Assembly: GCA_902729315.2 (NCBI GenBank)
Contig: LR746267.1
Coordinates: forward strand, 7,070,424-7,134,423
Direction: 5' to 3'
Length of the DNA: 64,000 nt
DNA from: Spirodela intermedia
Taxonomy: Eukaryota; Streptophyta; Magnoliopsida; Alismatales; Araceae
In this document: positions 24,501 through 36,605 of the stretch, piece by piece
Position numbering within the stretch: position 1 is the stretch's first letter
Layout of the letters: each line of letters begins with the position of its first letter
Program-made: the position numbers and the translations under genes
Notes under the pieces: generated by a model
Told to the model about the DNA's origin: nothing
Seen by the model: the letters and a program-made list of their open reading frames with translations, nothing else
Database searches by the model: none

Positions 24501-25681
24501 GTTCCGCAATTTTTCCTTTTGAAGTGGTTGAGATGCAAGGAGAGAGAACCTGATAAACTGCTGCTGGCCAATGGTTTCATCAGTAACTGGGACTGATACT
24601 GATTGGTAACTTAGCTAAGCAAATAGGAGCATAAATTTTACTTAATTCACACGACATTAATGATATCAATTCCTTGCTTTCTTATTATCTTCTTCGATGC
24701 CTTGTAATGTTTTATATGGCATCAACTTACTTTACTCTTCTTTTTTTTCGACAGGCAAGAGCCAAGTCACTGAAACTGCCAACCCATATTACTATAGATG
24801 CTGGAAGGACACAGATTGCACCAAGTGGGTTGTTTCAGATTTTTTCCGTTCTAAATTTCACTGAAATGACTAGTTATTATGTATTTACGTGGCCCACTGG
24901 CTCCTGATTGGCCTACCCTTGTATGAGTCTAGAGTAGTTCTTCCCTCTCTTTTGATGTTTGTGAGAGAGACTCACATTTTTGCTTTCTCTCTCTTAAAAA
25001 AAATATATATAATGTTAGAAGTGTTGTGCTATGATATATTTTTGTAATGTAGCGAGAGGCTGACTTTTCATGAAACATCCTTTTCAGCTTTGATGAATTC
25101 AAAGGTCGTCCTGTTACTGACTAGTACTTTCTCTTTCCACAGATTCGAGAACAGTGATGGCTATTCTCGGTAAGCATCTAATTCACATTAGAATAATATC
25201 AAACTAATGTTGTCAGAATTTCTTGGCTTGATTGGAAATATTAGGCGGTGGTACCAATCAATAAACTTGTTAATTTATTATATTTTAGTGATGTACCATG
25301 TCATTACCTCCTAGATGTCCATGAAATATCTAGGAATGAGAATCTTTCAATCAGGCCAAATTTATAAAATTGCAAGCCCTACCCTCCCCCAAGGACTCTC
25401 CCACCAGTAGCTAATATTGTCAACTAGGTGGATCTCTGGGTGTAGGAGGTGATTTAGGAGGCTGCTGCTCATGGATGGACTCTCTGCTCTTTCCATCTAT
25501 ATGTACAATGATGGACCCACAGAGAGTCGTTAACAAAGTCAATGGTTTTATTTTTCCACGATCTTGGGAATTTCTCATTTTATCATATTTCTAGCTCAAG
25601 TTCCCTTATACTATGTTGTGTTCTTTAACAGGTCCTGCCGACATGGTCAACGATGTTACTGGTGGGCTGAAGCTTTTGTAG
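21542..25681 (+). CDS. PTH2: Peptidyl-tRNA hydrolase 2 (PTRH2/Bit1-like)
   Basis: Cleaves peptidyl-tRNA released by stalled ribosomes, freeing tRNA and peptide. Exons: 21542-21910, 22124-22182, 23919-23978, 24107-24176, 24755-24824, 25143-25169, 25632-25681; 234 residues, all GT-AG. Residues about 4-27 form one hydrophobic membrane anchor (VTTTLLIGAGCFAIGYLFAG), as in eukaryotic PTH2 held at the outer mitochondrial membrane. An acidic linker follows at about 75-90. The PTH2 domain fills about 124-234, with [39 protein letters not shown] and the C-terminal VTGGLKLL. The start was chosen at the ATG just before the anchor. An in-frame ATG at 21389 would add 51 residues, rich in Gly/Asp/Arg, with no family match. 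Introns 2 (1.7 kb) and 4 hold no recognisable gene. Confidence 0.95.
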
Positions 25682-27982
25682 CCAGAATAGACAGATGCTG
25701 TCTGCAAGCTACTGGTAGAACTCAAGCTTCATCTCCTTTCTGTCACTATCTCTTGTTGTTAGTATGAATGGATTTCTTAGAAGGGAGATGGCACAGCTCT
25801 TGCTTGGAAGAATAGGGTCGGTATGTTCATGGCCCCTGGTTGCTCAATTACTTGGCTACAGAGACTCAAGAGAGTGGATCACGTAGGGAAAGAACTGGCT
25901 GCTAATTATTGGAGTGTGCCCAAAATAGTAACTTAAGCGTGAGTTTAGATGACAAGATGAGATCCAATCATAATGCCTTAAGTCCCTTTTAGAGCTGTTG
26001 TAGAAGTAAAATTGTCCAAACTCCGTGAAAAAATCAGTCATTGCTATTGGATTAATGCCTCTCTATGATCAAGAAGAGGGGTTGATATCTTCTATTAATT
26101 TATTTGTCTCTTGGTCAATAAATTTAATCTTTTTTGACATTTTGTAATTATTGATATAGATATATATATATATATATATCTTTTGTATCTAAATCTTAAA
26201 GACATTAGGGATTTTATACGGTTTACCCCCTTATTTGTTGTATCTATTCTCTAAAAATTCCCTTTTTTTGGGTTCTTCCAAACTCTATTAGTAACAACTG
26301 TTGATCATTGAATTCATATCCCTCAATTTCACCTTGAAATTATTTTATAAATTCACAATCATGAGTGGACCAAAGTGTAGTGTAAGGCTTGGCAATTTTG
26401 AATGATTAAGATAAAACTTAATCACAAGTCTGTGACGCACATATGTATATATATATATATATGCACATATATATGACTAAATGGCATTTTCCTTTAAAAA
26501 AAATGTGGAGTGAGTTATAGTCTGAATTAGGTGAAGAATATAAATGACTTGACCTTGGATTTCAACTTCTTCTTCATATTTGAAAGCTCTTAGATGAACG
26601 AAGATGTTGATATTGAAATCTGATTGAAGTAGTTGATGGTATGTTTTTGTGTCATTGAGATGAGCTTCCATTTTCTCTTCAAATTGGTTACGCATTTCTC
26701 TACAAAATGATTAGAACACGAATTACATATGCAAATAATGGAAAGGATCTAATTTTATTAGGAAAATGTTGAAACAATATTTTATCTATTTCATGTCGTT
26801 CTAACATTATTATTTCCAATAATAGAAAGGAATAACAATGATAATAAAGCAATAAATATATCTATTTTATGAGTTTTTATATCTTCTATGGTTAAACCAG
26901 AAAACATAGTTGCTGAGGTTTAGTGCTTATTTATTTGATAATAATATGTTATCATTGAAATACAATTTCAAATACATCTAAAAGAATTATTGTTTCCAAA
27001 TAAAATGTAGTCTAAATAGCCTCAAATAAAGCGTGAGTATGAAGTAGACAAACTAGGTCTTCATGTTAACATTTGACATCATTTTTCCACGTTAATAGTT
27101 AATATTATTTCATTTTTAATATAATTAAGTATAAAGAGAAATTCGAGTATTAATTCATTGCCAATAATGATCTAAAGTAATAATTTTAAATGAACATGTC
27201 ATACACTGACTTTTAGTAAAAATATTTTAACCCAATAATTCGTGTATAATATGATGTGCTAATATTTACTTTCTATTAATGCCAAATTTCGTAATTACCA
27301 TCATTTTTAACAACCATGAGGAAAGTAATAATTTTGAATGGAAATTTCATCACTAATCTAAAAATTCAAAAAATATGAGAATCATCTAAATTTCGTTTTG
27401 CATCTTCTGGACACAATATCACTAATATGTCTTATGAGTGAATTTATACCTAATTAATTCCATTCACGTGTATACAAAGTTATTACTATGCATTTAATAT
27501 ATAATAGACAAACCGGTGTAATTATATATAATAATTTATTTTATATTCATCATTAAATTAAAACTCCGTATACTAATTAATGCTCCATCACGTGTATTAT
27601 CAATTATTTCGTGAGTTTATCTTGTGATTATTATCAATACATTTTATGAGTAAATTAGGAAAACTAATTAATATTTAAGGGTACTAATTGCTTGGGCAAA
27701 TGTAACATATTTTACAGTGTCTATGAAATTGTTTGGAAATATTTCATATGGATTTTGCAATTTTTTTCTATTTCTAAAAATCCAAAAGAAAGGTGCAGAA
27801 CGGATAATAATCTGAGAAGCCGTGCCCAGAGTAAAACTTTAGATATTTATAAAAATGTGATATAATTTGAATATGATTTTCAAGTGTCTCCGCAAGTTGT
27901 TGGCCCCCATTTATTTATTATGGTCACACCTCCGCTCGCCGTCTCCTGCTCGTCGCAAGGTAAGGTAGGGGGGAAATCATCG
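25682..27982. other. AT-rich spacer between PTH2 and ATS3
   Basis: About 2.3 kb, strongly AT-rich, with short (TA)n runs near 26160-26180 and 26445-26470. No coding sequence, RNA gene or clear transposon termini were recognised. The last few hundred bases should contain the ATS3 promoter; no confident TATA box or seed motif could be picked out. Confidence 0.7.
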
Positions 27983-29266
27983 ATGGCGAAGCACCTCCAC
28001 CTCCACCTCTTGCTCGCCGCCTGCATCTTCTTGTCTTCGGTGGCGGCGGCGGCGGCGTCGGATCCCGTCTCCTCGTCGCAGACTCTGCAGCGGAGGACCG
28101 CCCCTGCGGGACTTCAGATCGACGGCCACCCTTTTGACTCTCTCCGTCTTCGCCAGGAGATCCAACCGCGGCAAGAGGATGGATTCGAGGTATGATATCA
28201 GTTTGAATCCTCTCTCGCTCTCTCTTTCGCTCTTGCTCGCTCGCTCGCTCGCTCGTATTAGTGGATCTGCTTCCCCCACTCTGGGAGAGCAGAAGAGGTG
28301 GGAGGGAGGTCAGAGGCAGGCTAGCGACGCTAATGCAGGCGAATTTGGATTTGATGCGCAGACGAAGAGCAACGGAATGGGAAGGGGCACCTGCTCGTAC
28401 ACGGTGAGCATCAAGACGAGCTGCTCCTCCCCCAGGTTCACTCGCGACGCCATCAGCCTCGCCTTCGGCGACGTCTACCACAACGAGGTACTTCTCCGTC
28501 TCTTTCCCTTCACTGTTAGTCTAATCCAGAGGATTTCTTCTGCTGCATTCGGCAGATGGCCGGTCCAATAGACTTTCTCCCTACCTACACTGCCCCTCCG
28601 TCAAAGATCGAGAGGCAGGAATAATGATGGATTGCAGCCTCCAAAGATCTCTAGTGCGTGATCGTCAGGGGATCTGTTCTCTTCATCAGTCAGTCGATCG
28701 ATCTATCTCTTTCCGTCGTAGAATTCCATTCCGCTAGGTTAGAGTTTCGTGGAGCTTTCCTTTCACCTGCGCGTAGCTATAATGGCGGACTGCAGACTCC
28801 AAAGATCTATAGCGCTTGATCGTCAGGGGATCCGTTCTCTCCAGCAGTCCATCCGTCGATCGACGACACTCGGGTCCATCGATCGATCGATTTTTATCCG
28901 TCGTGGAATTCCACTCCATTATGCTTTTGGGGTTAGGGTTTCGTGAGCTGTCCTTCCATCTGCGCGCAGGTCTACGCTCCCCGACTGGACGATCCTGCTT
29001 CGAGGGCGTTCGAGCGGTGCTCCACGGACACCTTCCGCATTTCCGGGCCCTGCGGCGGCCGCACCTGCTACCTCTACCTCTTCCGCTCCGGTCGCGACGG
29101 CTGGACACCGGACTCCGTGAAGGTCTACTACCGCCCCGGGGACTCCCGCTCCGTCGTCACCTTCTTCTACAACGTCCCCATACCCAGCGGCGTCTGGTAC
29201 GGCTTCGACCTCTGTCATGGCAGCTCCGTCCCTTCCCTTCTCCCCCTCGCTGCGGCGGCGATCTGA
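27983..29266 (+). CDS. ATS3-type embryo-specific PLAT-domain protein
   Basis: Secreted protein of the embryo-specific protein 3 (ATS3) family, a single PLAT/LH2-like beta-sandwich; the molecular function of the family is poorly known. Exons: 27983-28189, 28362-28487, 28970-29266; about 209 residues. The ATG at 27983 is chosen because it begins a clean signal peptide (about residues 1-25, ending AAAAAS); an in-frame ATG at 27920 would bury it. Family motifs: CSYTVSIKTSCSSP, ISLAFGD, QVYAPRLDDP-like VYAPRLDDP, FERCSTDTFRISGPC, CYLYLFRSGRDGW, and GVWYGFDLC near the end, with the usual even set of cysteines. A short hydrophobic tail (SLLPLAAAAI) follows. Exon 2 could start 24 bases earlier at another in-frame AG. 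Intron 2 contains a duplicated 3' splice region. Confidence 0.9.
28630..28985 (+). repeat. Direct duplication including the ATS3 exon 3 acceptor
   Basis: Two diverged copies, about 28630-28787 and 28788-28985. Each begins with a TGCAG...CTCCAAAGATCT segment, then GATCGTCAGGGGATC, GAATTCCA, and ends with GGTTAG(A/G)GTTTCGTG, a pyrimidine-rich stretch and an acceptor-like end: CTGCGCGTAG at 28767-28776 in copy 1 and CTGCGCGCAG at 28960-28969 in copy 2. Only copy 2 continues into the PLAT coding sequence. Confidence 0.8.
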
Positions 29267-29680
29267 CGGTGGCCCATCTCCGACGACGAATAAACGTTTT
29301 CCTATTCTCCCTGGTACCCGAGGGTCACACCGCTGGCCGACAGGGCCAACCAGAAGAGATCGCCATGTCCGAAAGGTCGAGGATCCTTCCTGCTCCGAGC
29401 AAGAAGGTACTAGTTTATCAGCGATGTTTCAGTTCATGTTTTTTTTTTAAGAATCCTCCGGACGGCGCTGGGCATGGCCGGCGACGGCGGCGGCGGCGGC
29501 AGGTCTGAATATATATGATGAGCCCTTGTCCCATGGTGATCCTGTTCTGGAGAGAGAGAAAGAGACAGCCCAGTAACCTCTTCTATAGAGAGAGAGAGAG
29601 AGAGAGGAGAGAGAATGCGGCTGGAGAGAGAAACTGGCCAGTTCTGGAGAGAGAGAGAGACAGCCAGCCAGTAACCTCTT

Positions 29681-29720
<40 letters not shown>

Positions 29721-30078
29721 ATGGGGCTGGAAAGAGAAACTGGCCAAGCACCTGAGACGCTGACCAACTACTTTCCTCTTCCACAGAGAGCGAGAGAGAG
29801 AGAGAGGGGCGAATCTAGCTAGTCTGAGCACTTATCGATGGCCAACATCTCTTATATCTTATACCCCTCATATATCTTATAAAATAGCGAAAGAAGCATC
29901 TCGTGAATAAATAACCATAGTCAATATTGACCCCCGAGATTCTTGGACCCTAACATCATCTCCCGTCCCCGCACTAATCGGGCTCCATGATTCTCAGCTA
30001 GAAAAAAGGTCTGAGGCAACCGATCAACCGGGGGTGATTAAGCAGGGAAGGATCTTCAAGTTGAGAACACATACCTTC
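29267..30078. other. Convergent spacer ATS3 / FYVE-ankyrin
   Basis: Lies between two stop codons facing each other. It holds the ATS3 3' UTR, a block of GA-rich repeats (29544-29820) and then unremarkable sequence up to the FYVE-ankyrin stop at 30079. No gene was recognised. Confidence 0.6.
29544..29820 (+). repeat. Tandem GA-rich repeat, two full units and a partial third
   Basis: A unit of about 97-105 bases starting GTTCTGGAGAGAGAG, containing CAGTAACCTCTTCTATAG and ending with AGAAACTGGCCA occurs at 29544-29640 and 29641-29745. A shortened, diverged third unit runs to about 29820. The embedded (GA)n lengths differ between units. It lies about 280 bases after the ATS3 stop. Confidence 0.85.
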
Positions 30079-33000
30079 TCAAGGCCCCGCTCCCATCTTC
30101 TGGCGCATCTTGTACTGCAGCATTGTGGGGGCGCAATCCAAAGGCGTCTCCCCTATAGAGCACAAAGAAAATCCTCTAGGTTAAGGACAGGTGCACCAGC
30201 TGATCTTCTTCTAAGCCCACGCGCATGGGGTAGAGAGGGAATCTAATCCTCCGCAGCGAAGAAAACAAGATGAGGAGAAGCTGGCGGATTCCATGACCAG
30301 ATGAGGAGGAGTCTAGGGTTCATGTTGGTAGGTCAGAATCGATCCAGAGGAAAGAGATGAAGATTACCTTGCGCGTTCTTGGATTCCAGACTTGCTCCGT
30401 GGTCCATGAGAATGAAGGCGATTTCTGTCTGGTTGAAGAGGGCGGCCTGGGGCAGGGAAGGGTGGATTTTTTTTTTAATTAATTCAGTAATTCTTCATAT
30501 AATCTTGGATCATGGATGAATCTGAATAAATGATGGGCAGAAATATATTATATGAAAATAATCGACGGGCATTAAACAAGGTTGAATGTTTTTTCTACTA
30601 ATTCAGTAGTTCTTCATACAATCTTGAATCATGGATGAATCTGAATGAATGATGGGCAGAAATATATTACATTAGAATAATCAACGGACATTAAACAAGG
30701 TGGATTTTTATTTTTTTTTAACTAATTCGGTAGTTTTTCATATAATCTTGAATCATGGATGAATCTGAATGATGGGCAGAAATATCTTATATTCAAATAA
30801 TCGACGGTCATTAAAAAAGGTGGATTTTTTTTAAAATTAATTCAGTAATTCTTCATATAATCTTGGATCATGGATGAATCTGAATGAATGGTGGGCAGAA
30901 ATATATTATATGAACATAATCGACGGACATTGAACAAGGTGGGATTTTTTTTTACTAATTCAGTAAGTCTTCATATAATCTTGAATCATGGATGAATCTG
31001 AGTGATGGGCAGAAAAATACTATAATAAAATCATCAACGGATAGTAAACAAGAAATAGAATTCAATAAAAATGAATCAATGAGCCATAAAAAGGCTGGAT
31101 TAAAATGGAAAAAAAAACACAATTTTTATAAGAAAAAAATCCAAAAATTAGAGCATACCAAATGAAGCAATGACAATCCTTGCTTGTCGCGGTAGTTTGG
31201 ATCCACACCCTGTTCATGAGAGAATCTCAGCTACCAATCAAAACAGTCAGAAAAAATGGTAACGTAACGGGGCTGTGCACCTCATCCAGAAGCCTCTTAA
31301 CAGCCTTAACATCGCTATATTTGATGGCTTCTCTAAGACCCTGAAAATAAAATAACAGCAGATGATGCTATAAATGGGGGGACGACCCAGAAAGGTTCAG
31401 AAATCCTGATTTAGTCACAAGAGGATGCCACATACATCACCATTTACTTCATACTTTCCATGATCTTGGTCCACCCTGCTGATGGCTTGTTGGCCCATGT
31501 TGAAAAATATACTGCGGAGTTGACCATAAAATAAAGGTTACCAAAAATCGTAAACTATGCAACTTCACCAAAGGCAACATCAACAGGAGTTTGAGAAGAA
31601 AATGATGTGGATGCAACTTAAGTTAATATTCATTAGATTCACCATTAAATATATATTTTTTAATAAAAGGAGAAAGCAAGGTCAAATTTCATGCTCATTT
31701 CATCGGCTATACAAATTTTAAATTAATAAAAAAATTAAAAAAAATGACGAAAGAGATTGGAAGAATCACCTCGGCTTGCTGCTGGAAGAAGCAACATTGT
31801 TTGAAACAGATTCAGCCGTTCTCTTTGTGTTATTTGCCTTTATTGGTCTTGGACTGGACCGAACGGGGGGGACATCTGCCATCTTCACCTGCAACAGCTG
31901 AATCAAATACGGGAACATGAACATGACCATGAAGATGGATGTAAGAGAACTTCTCCTGCATGATAGCCACCTCGGGTACTGGGTCTGGAAGCGCGGTTGT
32001 ACATATGCACAGAGGCATTCCACACTTGCACTCTGGAGCACTCTGAGTGGGGACTACCACGGTGGTTGTTTGAGGCTTCGAATCAATATCCACACCCATA
32101 TCCAACCTAGAAATATCCTCTGCTGTAGCAGCGACAAGATTCGGAATACTTGGCGCCTCATTTTTCCTTTGGCTAAAACAAGAAGCAACAATTGTCATGT
32201 GTCTGAGATGCAGGAACACATTTGCAGGCATGTCAAGTCAATGCTATTACATGCCGCACCTCAAAGAAAAAACCTCTAATTTACAAAAAAATTCAAGAGA
32301 TAAAAAAGGTTGTTATAGAAAAGAAGAGAGGGAAACCATGAATATTTTGGGAAATACTGTAAAAGACTGAGGGTATTTTGGGAAAGTTCTCTAGGGTTTC
32401 TCCCTCTAGAATTGGTCTCCCTTTGCCTATGTTTTTCAACAGATCATGATAAAGTCTTTATAAATGCGGTGGACAGTCATCAGTTGTCACTCTCTCACTT
32501 GGCTACATTCACCCTTTTAAGCCAACCTAACAGGGCAAAGGATGAGATGAGGGCAAGCACAGTGTTGCCTGAGCTCAAAAACTGGGTGATACCCACAATC
32601 GTAAACACTGTCGGGGATTTTAGATCAAGAACTGTGAGATAAAAGTATTGGCGAATGATTAGCCACACATCAAGGGCAATAATGAGAGCCAATACTGATT
32701 TTCGTTTAGTGAACGGAAAATTTATGACAAGCTACATTCTTACCTCACAATAGATCAAAATCGGCATTGATAATAATCTGAGAGGATTCTTCAAAGGCTT
32801 TGACACAATATTTTTGCATTTAAAAATGATAAAGAAATTCCAAAAGGAACATAGAACCGCACTCGGTTTTATTGCACTCAAAATGGGTCAAAGAGAAAGA
32901 ACTAAGAAACATGCTGTGGTGCGCATTAAGCAAAAAGGGAGTATCTAGTACACATCTGTAAGTCATAGGGACATGTAAGAAGGGGTGATTGAGAACTATG

Positions 33001-36000
33001 GTGTGTAATGTAACTGGTTATTTCTCTGTGATAAGGCCTCCACCAGAAGTGAAGTTAATGCCCGACCTATTTGCTACAGTTGTAAATGCTTTGACAGAAT
33101 GTCACCAAACTTCCTTCCCCTGGTGTTTGATTTACAATTGGGGCATTGTTATGAAAGGAAGATACAGCGAGTGACAAACTAGGAATCTGAGACTACATAC
33201 AGAGACACAAATAAAAGGAGACAAAGGGAACGGATCAAGACATGAAGGCTACAGTTATTTCTATGTTTAGGGCGGATACATAGTTTGACATGCAAGAAAG
33301 AAATGGAAGCTAGGTTTCTGAAGCAATCAGGTTTGGATAAGACAGTTTTCAAGTAACGCATTTTCCAGTTGGTGACGACATGACGAACCAAGACTGAGGG
33401 ACACTCAAGCCATACTTGGCATGTTATTCTCCCGATCGCTTGGGATATGTGTACCAATGACCTATTGAATCTTAAGAGCGATTTAAACGGGTGAACCAGA
33501 TAGAACTACTGGACAAAAATGGAGTGTTCAGTACGGCCAAGTTTGAGCAAATGCGAGGAGAATGAAGCACAAAGGTCATTTACGCAAGTGAAAGACATAA
33601 TCCTGAAACAGTGTTCGAAGACAGCTGCTTATTCCTGTCTGTTTCCGAAAAACCCAAACCAGTCATGTCAGAACCAAAATGAGGCAGTCGAGATAATTTT
33701 CTTCAAAGGATCAACTGGAAATTTGTACGGTAATATCGGGTATATATACGTGGTGATAACGCAGACTTGTAATGTATCTCTACTAGCCAATCGAAAATTG
33801 GAGACCTAGAGAGGATCAAGACGCAGTGCATCAGCATTGAACACTCTCCTCAATTTGGAGGAACATAATCAAAGTAGGTGATTTTTTGGCACCATTAGCA
33901 ATCATCAGAGAATTTTGTTGGTACCAGTAGTACCAAACAAAGTTATCAATCGATTTTAAATATAAAACATACAAGCTTATGATGAAATTCAATCGATTTC
34001 CTGTCAGATGTGGTAAGATATGTACCAAATGGAGAAGAATAACTTCTCATAGTTAATAATGAAAAGACTAAATCATCTGTAACCATGTGCAAGTTTAACT
34101 TTCAGCATCTAAGGCATTGATAAGAAAACCCACCCTCGTAAAAAAACGTTTGAAATCACAAAAGATGGAATTGAGGGAGATTTACCCAGTGGAATTATTA
34201 AAGCAATCAGAGCAAACTCTGACATTTGTGTAAGTCCCATACTGAGGTAATGCCTGGAAAAGAACCCAGTAATTTTCCAGTTAATGAAAAAAATCATAAA
34301 ATGTTGAGGATATGTATTCCAATAAGAACGTGGCAGAAAACAACACTGAAAGAACAAGGATAATGTAATGCATATACCATTTGATCTGATGAGTGTTCAT
34401 GGCACAGTGTCCTGCCACAACATCGACAATGGTGCTGCACGAAAGAGTAATAGTAGGATTGAGTACAGACATTACAGGTTGCTTGAACTAAAAAACTGTT
34501 AAACATTGTTTAAGCTGACTTTGGCTGTACAGCAGGATAGACAACAAAGGAAACAAACAGATTTTATCGACATTTACTATAGATTATCAAATCGACAAGT
34601 TACCCTCAAAAGTTTATTCCTTTATATCTAAACATGACATGATGGTACACTAAACAGATTAGAATCCCCAACAGAATCATGACGGAACGAACTTGTCCTG
34701 CCATCTAAAAAGGCAAAACACAAGAAAAGATCACCACAATGCAACACTGAGCTATCAATAGTCTTGCTAAAAACCAGGCTTTTACCATCCGATTTGGAGA
34801 ACAACCATGATGTATCACATATAAAAAGTCTTAATGTAAATCCAAAAATAAAATTCTATTAAAGCTAAAATTATTAGCTAAATAATTTTTAAAATAAAAA
34901 AATGTGCAATGTTCATATGTTTTTGCATCGTAGTTATCCACGAATGGACTGATTCAATCCTGATCTGTATCAAAGCAGGCCGACTGATTCAGGGATGCAA
35001 TCCAATGTCTCCAACAAAATTAGTTCCTTAAAATGTTGGGCTCAACTTCATCATCACATAAAGCACCAACAAGCTGAAGCAGTTTCATAGTATAAAGAGG
35101 AGATTGTGTCTCTTTAGCCTTTTGACACAGGATCTTCATTAAGTAATGCATGTCATAATCAAATTGACGCTTATTTTCTTGAAATTCCTTTCTACATTCT
35201 TGAAATGCTTTTACCCACAAGTCTTCTCTGAACCAGCTCATTTCATAGTGAAGCCTGTCACGATATTGACAGAGAGTTGTTACGAATGGACCTACTTAAA
35301 AGTACATTGGTCGTGTGCAGTCAAGATATCCAATACAATATCACATTCCTGATGCCGACATTTTGGTGGTGATTTACAACGGCAAGATACTGGGTCTGGA
35401 ATTTGGACAATCCATCATTCTAAGCTATCAAAATAAGGTTCACGCTGTTGTTGAATGCTTTAAAAGACAGATTTTTTTATTCAAAACCTTTACAGCCCAG
35501 CATCAAATCATCTTTTATGGTTCCAAAATATTTGAAAGAATCTAAACGTAGTAAATATTTTTTCATCATCTTTAAGAAGCAGATCACTAGCCCTATACTT
35601 CTTCAAATTTATACTGAGTAGGCAAATATTTTGGTTTATCACTCGGATTCTTCTTTGAGCAATTTAACCAGACTCCACATCGTAAAAAATTATTTAGGTA
35701 AGGAAATATTTAACAATGTCATTGCTAACGTGTAGACTTCACCAGAAAAGACAAGCTGAGGTATGCCAGATGAGAGTCTAGTGATCTTTAAAAAACAAGG
35801 ATTTAGAAAACCTTTATTCACCTAAAGTTTTTGACGACAAAGGAGCCTGAAAATTTCCAGTTCCTGAAGGAATACACTCGTCGATGCTCCCACACCTAAA
35901 TTAAATCATTGCCCGCCCCACTCCCACCCAGGGCGACTGCCATATGGCGGGGGAATATCTAATAGGCCATTGTTGTACCTTGAAGCGGTGTGACATACGG

Positions 36001-36605
36001 ATGCAGACACAGATTCCAAACCTTCAAAAGATATACGCAACTCAACGTCCAAGTTTTGATACCAGCTGAGTTTTCACATCGAATGAGAGGATATCCTCTA
36101 TCAAGGCCGCTCAAAAAGCAATGGAGATTTCAGAATAGCTGATATTCAGACTCTGCGCACCCTCTCCTCATTTTTCAATAAATAACCTCGAAGGAAGTCC
36201 CCCACCCCTTCCCCTCTCTCATGTCAATTGTCCCTCATGCGTGAACTTTTACGCACTGGACAGCTGCGCGGATAAATGGATACCATTCCTCTCCGTTCTC
36301 CATCCTTTTCACTCTGTTCATCTTTTCCTTCAATTCTAGTACGACAGCCGAGAAGGTGAATTCAAGAGGGGATCAGACGGTACAGCGCAATCAAAACAAT
36401 ACCAACACCAATGAAACAAAAACAGAAACGAGACCAACAGGAGCAGGAAAGGAGAATTTTCCATCGCATCGCCATGGATAGGCACAGCGTCTCACGAGGA
36501 GAGACATACCCGCCTCCGGAAGGCGTTGAAGCCACATTTACAGACGTCACAATGCGCGGCCTCCTGGAACGGCGGTGGCTCCACCGCGGGTGTAGAGCCC
36601 GGCAT
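30079..36605 (-). CDS. FYVE zinc finger plus ankyrin-repeat protein
   Basis: Small putative endosomal phosphoinositide-binding protein. Exons on minus: 36605-36510, 34434-34378, 34253-34186, 32172-31971, 31888-31770, 31511-31436, 31340-31281, 31209-31159, 30446-30368, 30152-30079; 293 residues, all GT-AG. The FYVE domain covers about 15-70: zinc ligands C19, C22, C35, C38, C43, H46, C65, C68, with the basic lipid-binding patch RRRHHCRCCGR split by intron 1 between RRR and HHCR. The usual N-terminal WxxD is absent (PPPFQEAAHC) and the sixth ligand is His. A middle segment has CKCGMPLCIC and a Ser/Pro/Lys linker. Two to three ankyrin units end the protein (about 205-285: GLREAIKYSDVKAVKRLLDE, GVDPNYRDKQGLSLLHLAAL, GETPLDCA). 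FYVE domains usually bind PI3P; the partner and role are unknown. Introns 1 and 3 are about 2 kb each; intron 3 (32173-34185) has no recognisable gene. Confidence 0.9.
30461..31040. repeat. Five tandem ~119-bp repeats in a FYVE-ankyrin intron
   Basis: Five copies of an AT-rich unit with the core CATGGATGAATCTGAAT, followed by GATGGGCAGAAATAT, an ATCRACGG core and ATTAAACAAGGTGGATTTTT. Cores begin near 30510, 30629, 30752, 30868 and 30986, so the period is about 117-123 bases. The copies are a few to 20 percent diverged. The array fills most of the intron between the last two ankyrin-coding exons at 31159 and 30446. Confidence 0.9.
35020..35414 (-). pseudogene. Unidentified coding relic inside FYVE-ankyrin intron 1
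   Basis: An open frame of 73 codons (35241-35020) has protein-like composition: FREDLWVKAFQECRKEFQ, then FDYDMHYLMKILCQKAK and LYTMKLLQLVGALCDDEVE before a stop. A second coding-like stretch lies just upstream in another frame (about 35414-35290): a Cys-rich piece CRCKSPPKCRHQEC then LDILTAHDQCTF. The two are separated by about 41 bases with GT...AG ends, which is short for a plant intron. A stop codon sits directly before the upstream piece. I do not recognise the family. It is probably a fragment of another gene captured in the 2 kb first intron, in the same orientation as the host gene; a small real gene cannot be excluded. Confidence 0.4.

Noticed and set aside
28816-29508. 230-codon plus-strand frame overlapping ATS3 exon 3
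   Set aside because: Out of frame with the conserved PLAT sequence; Pro/Arg-rich shadow of a GC-rich exon.
30461-31040. CRISPR-like array
   Set aside because: The genome is a plant nucleus, the units are contiguous and diverged with no unique spacers, and there are no cas genes.
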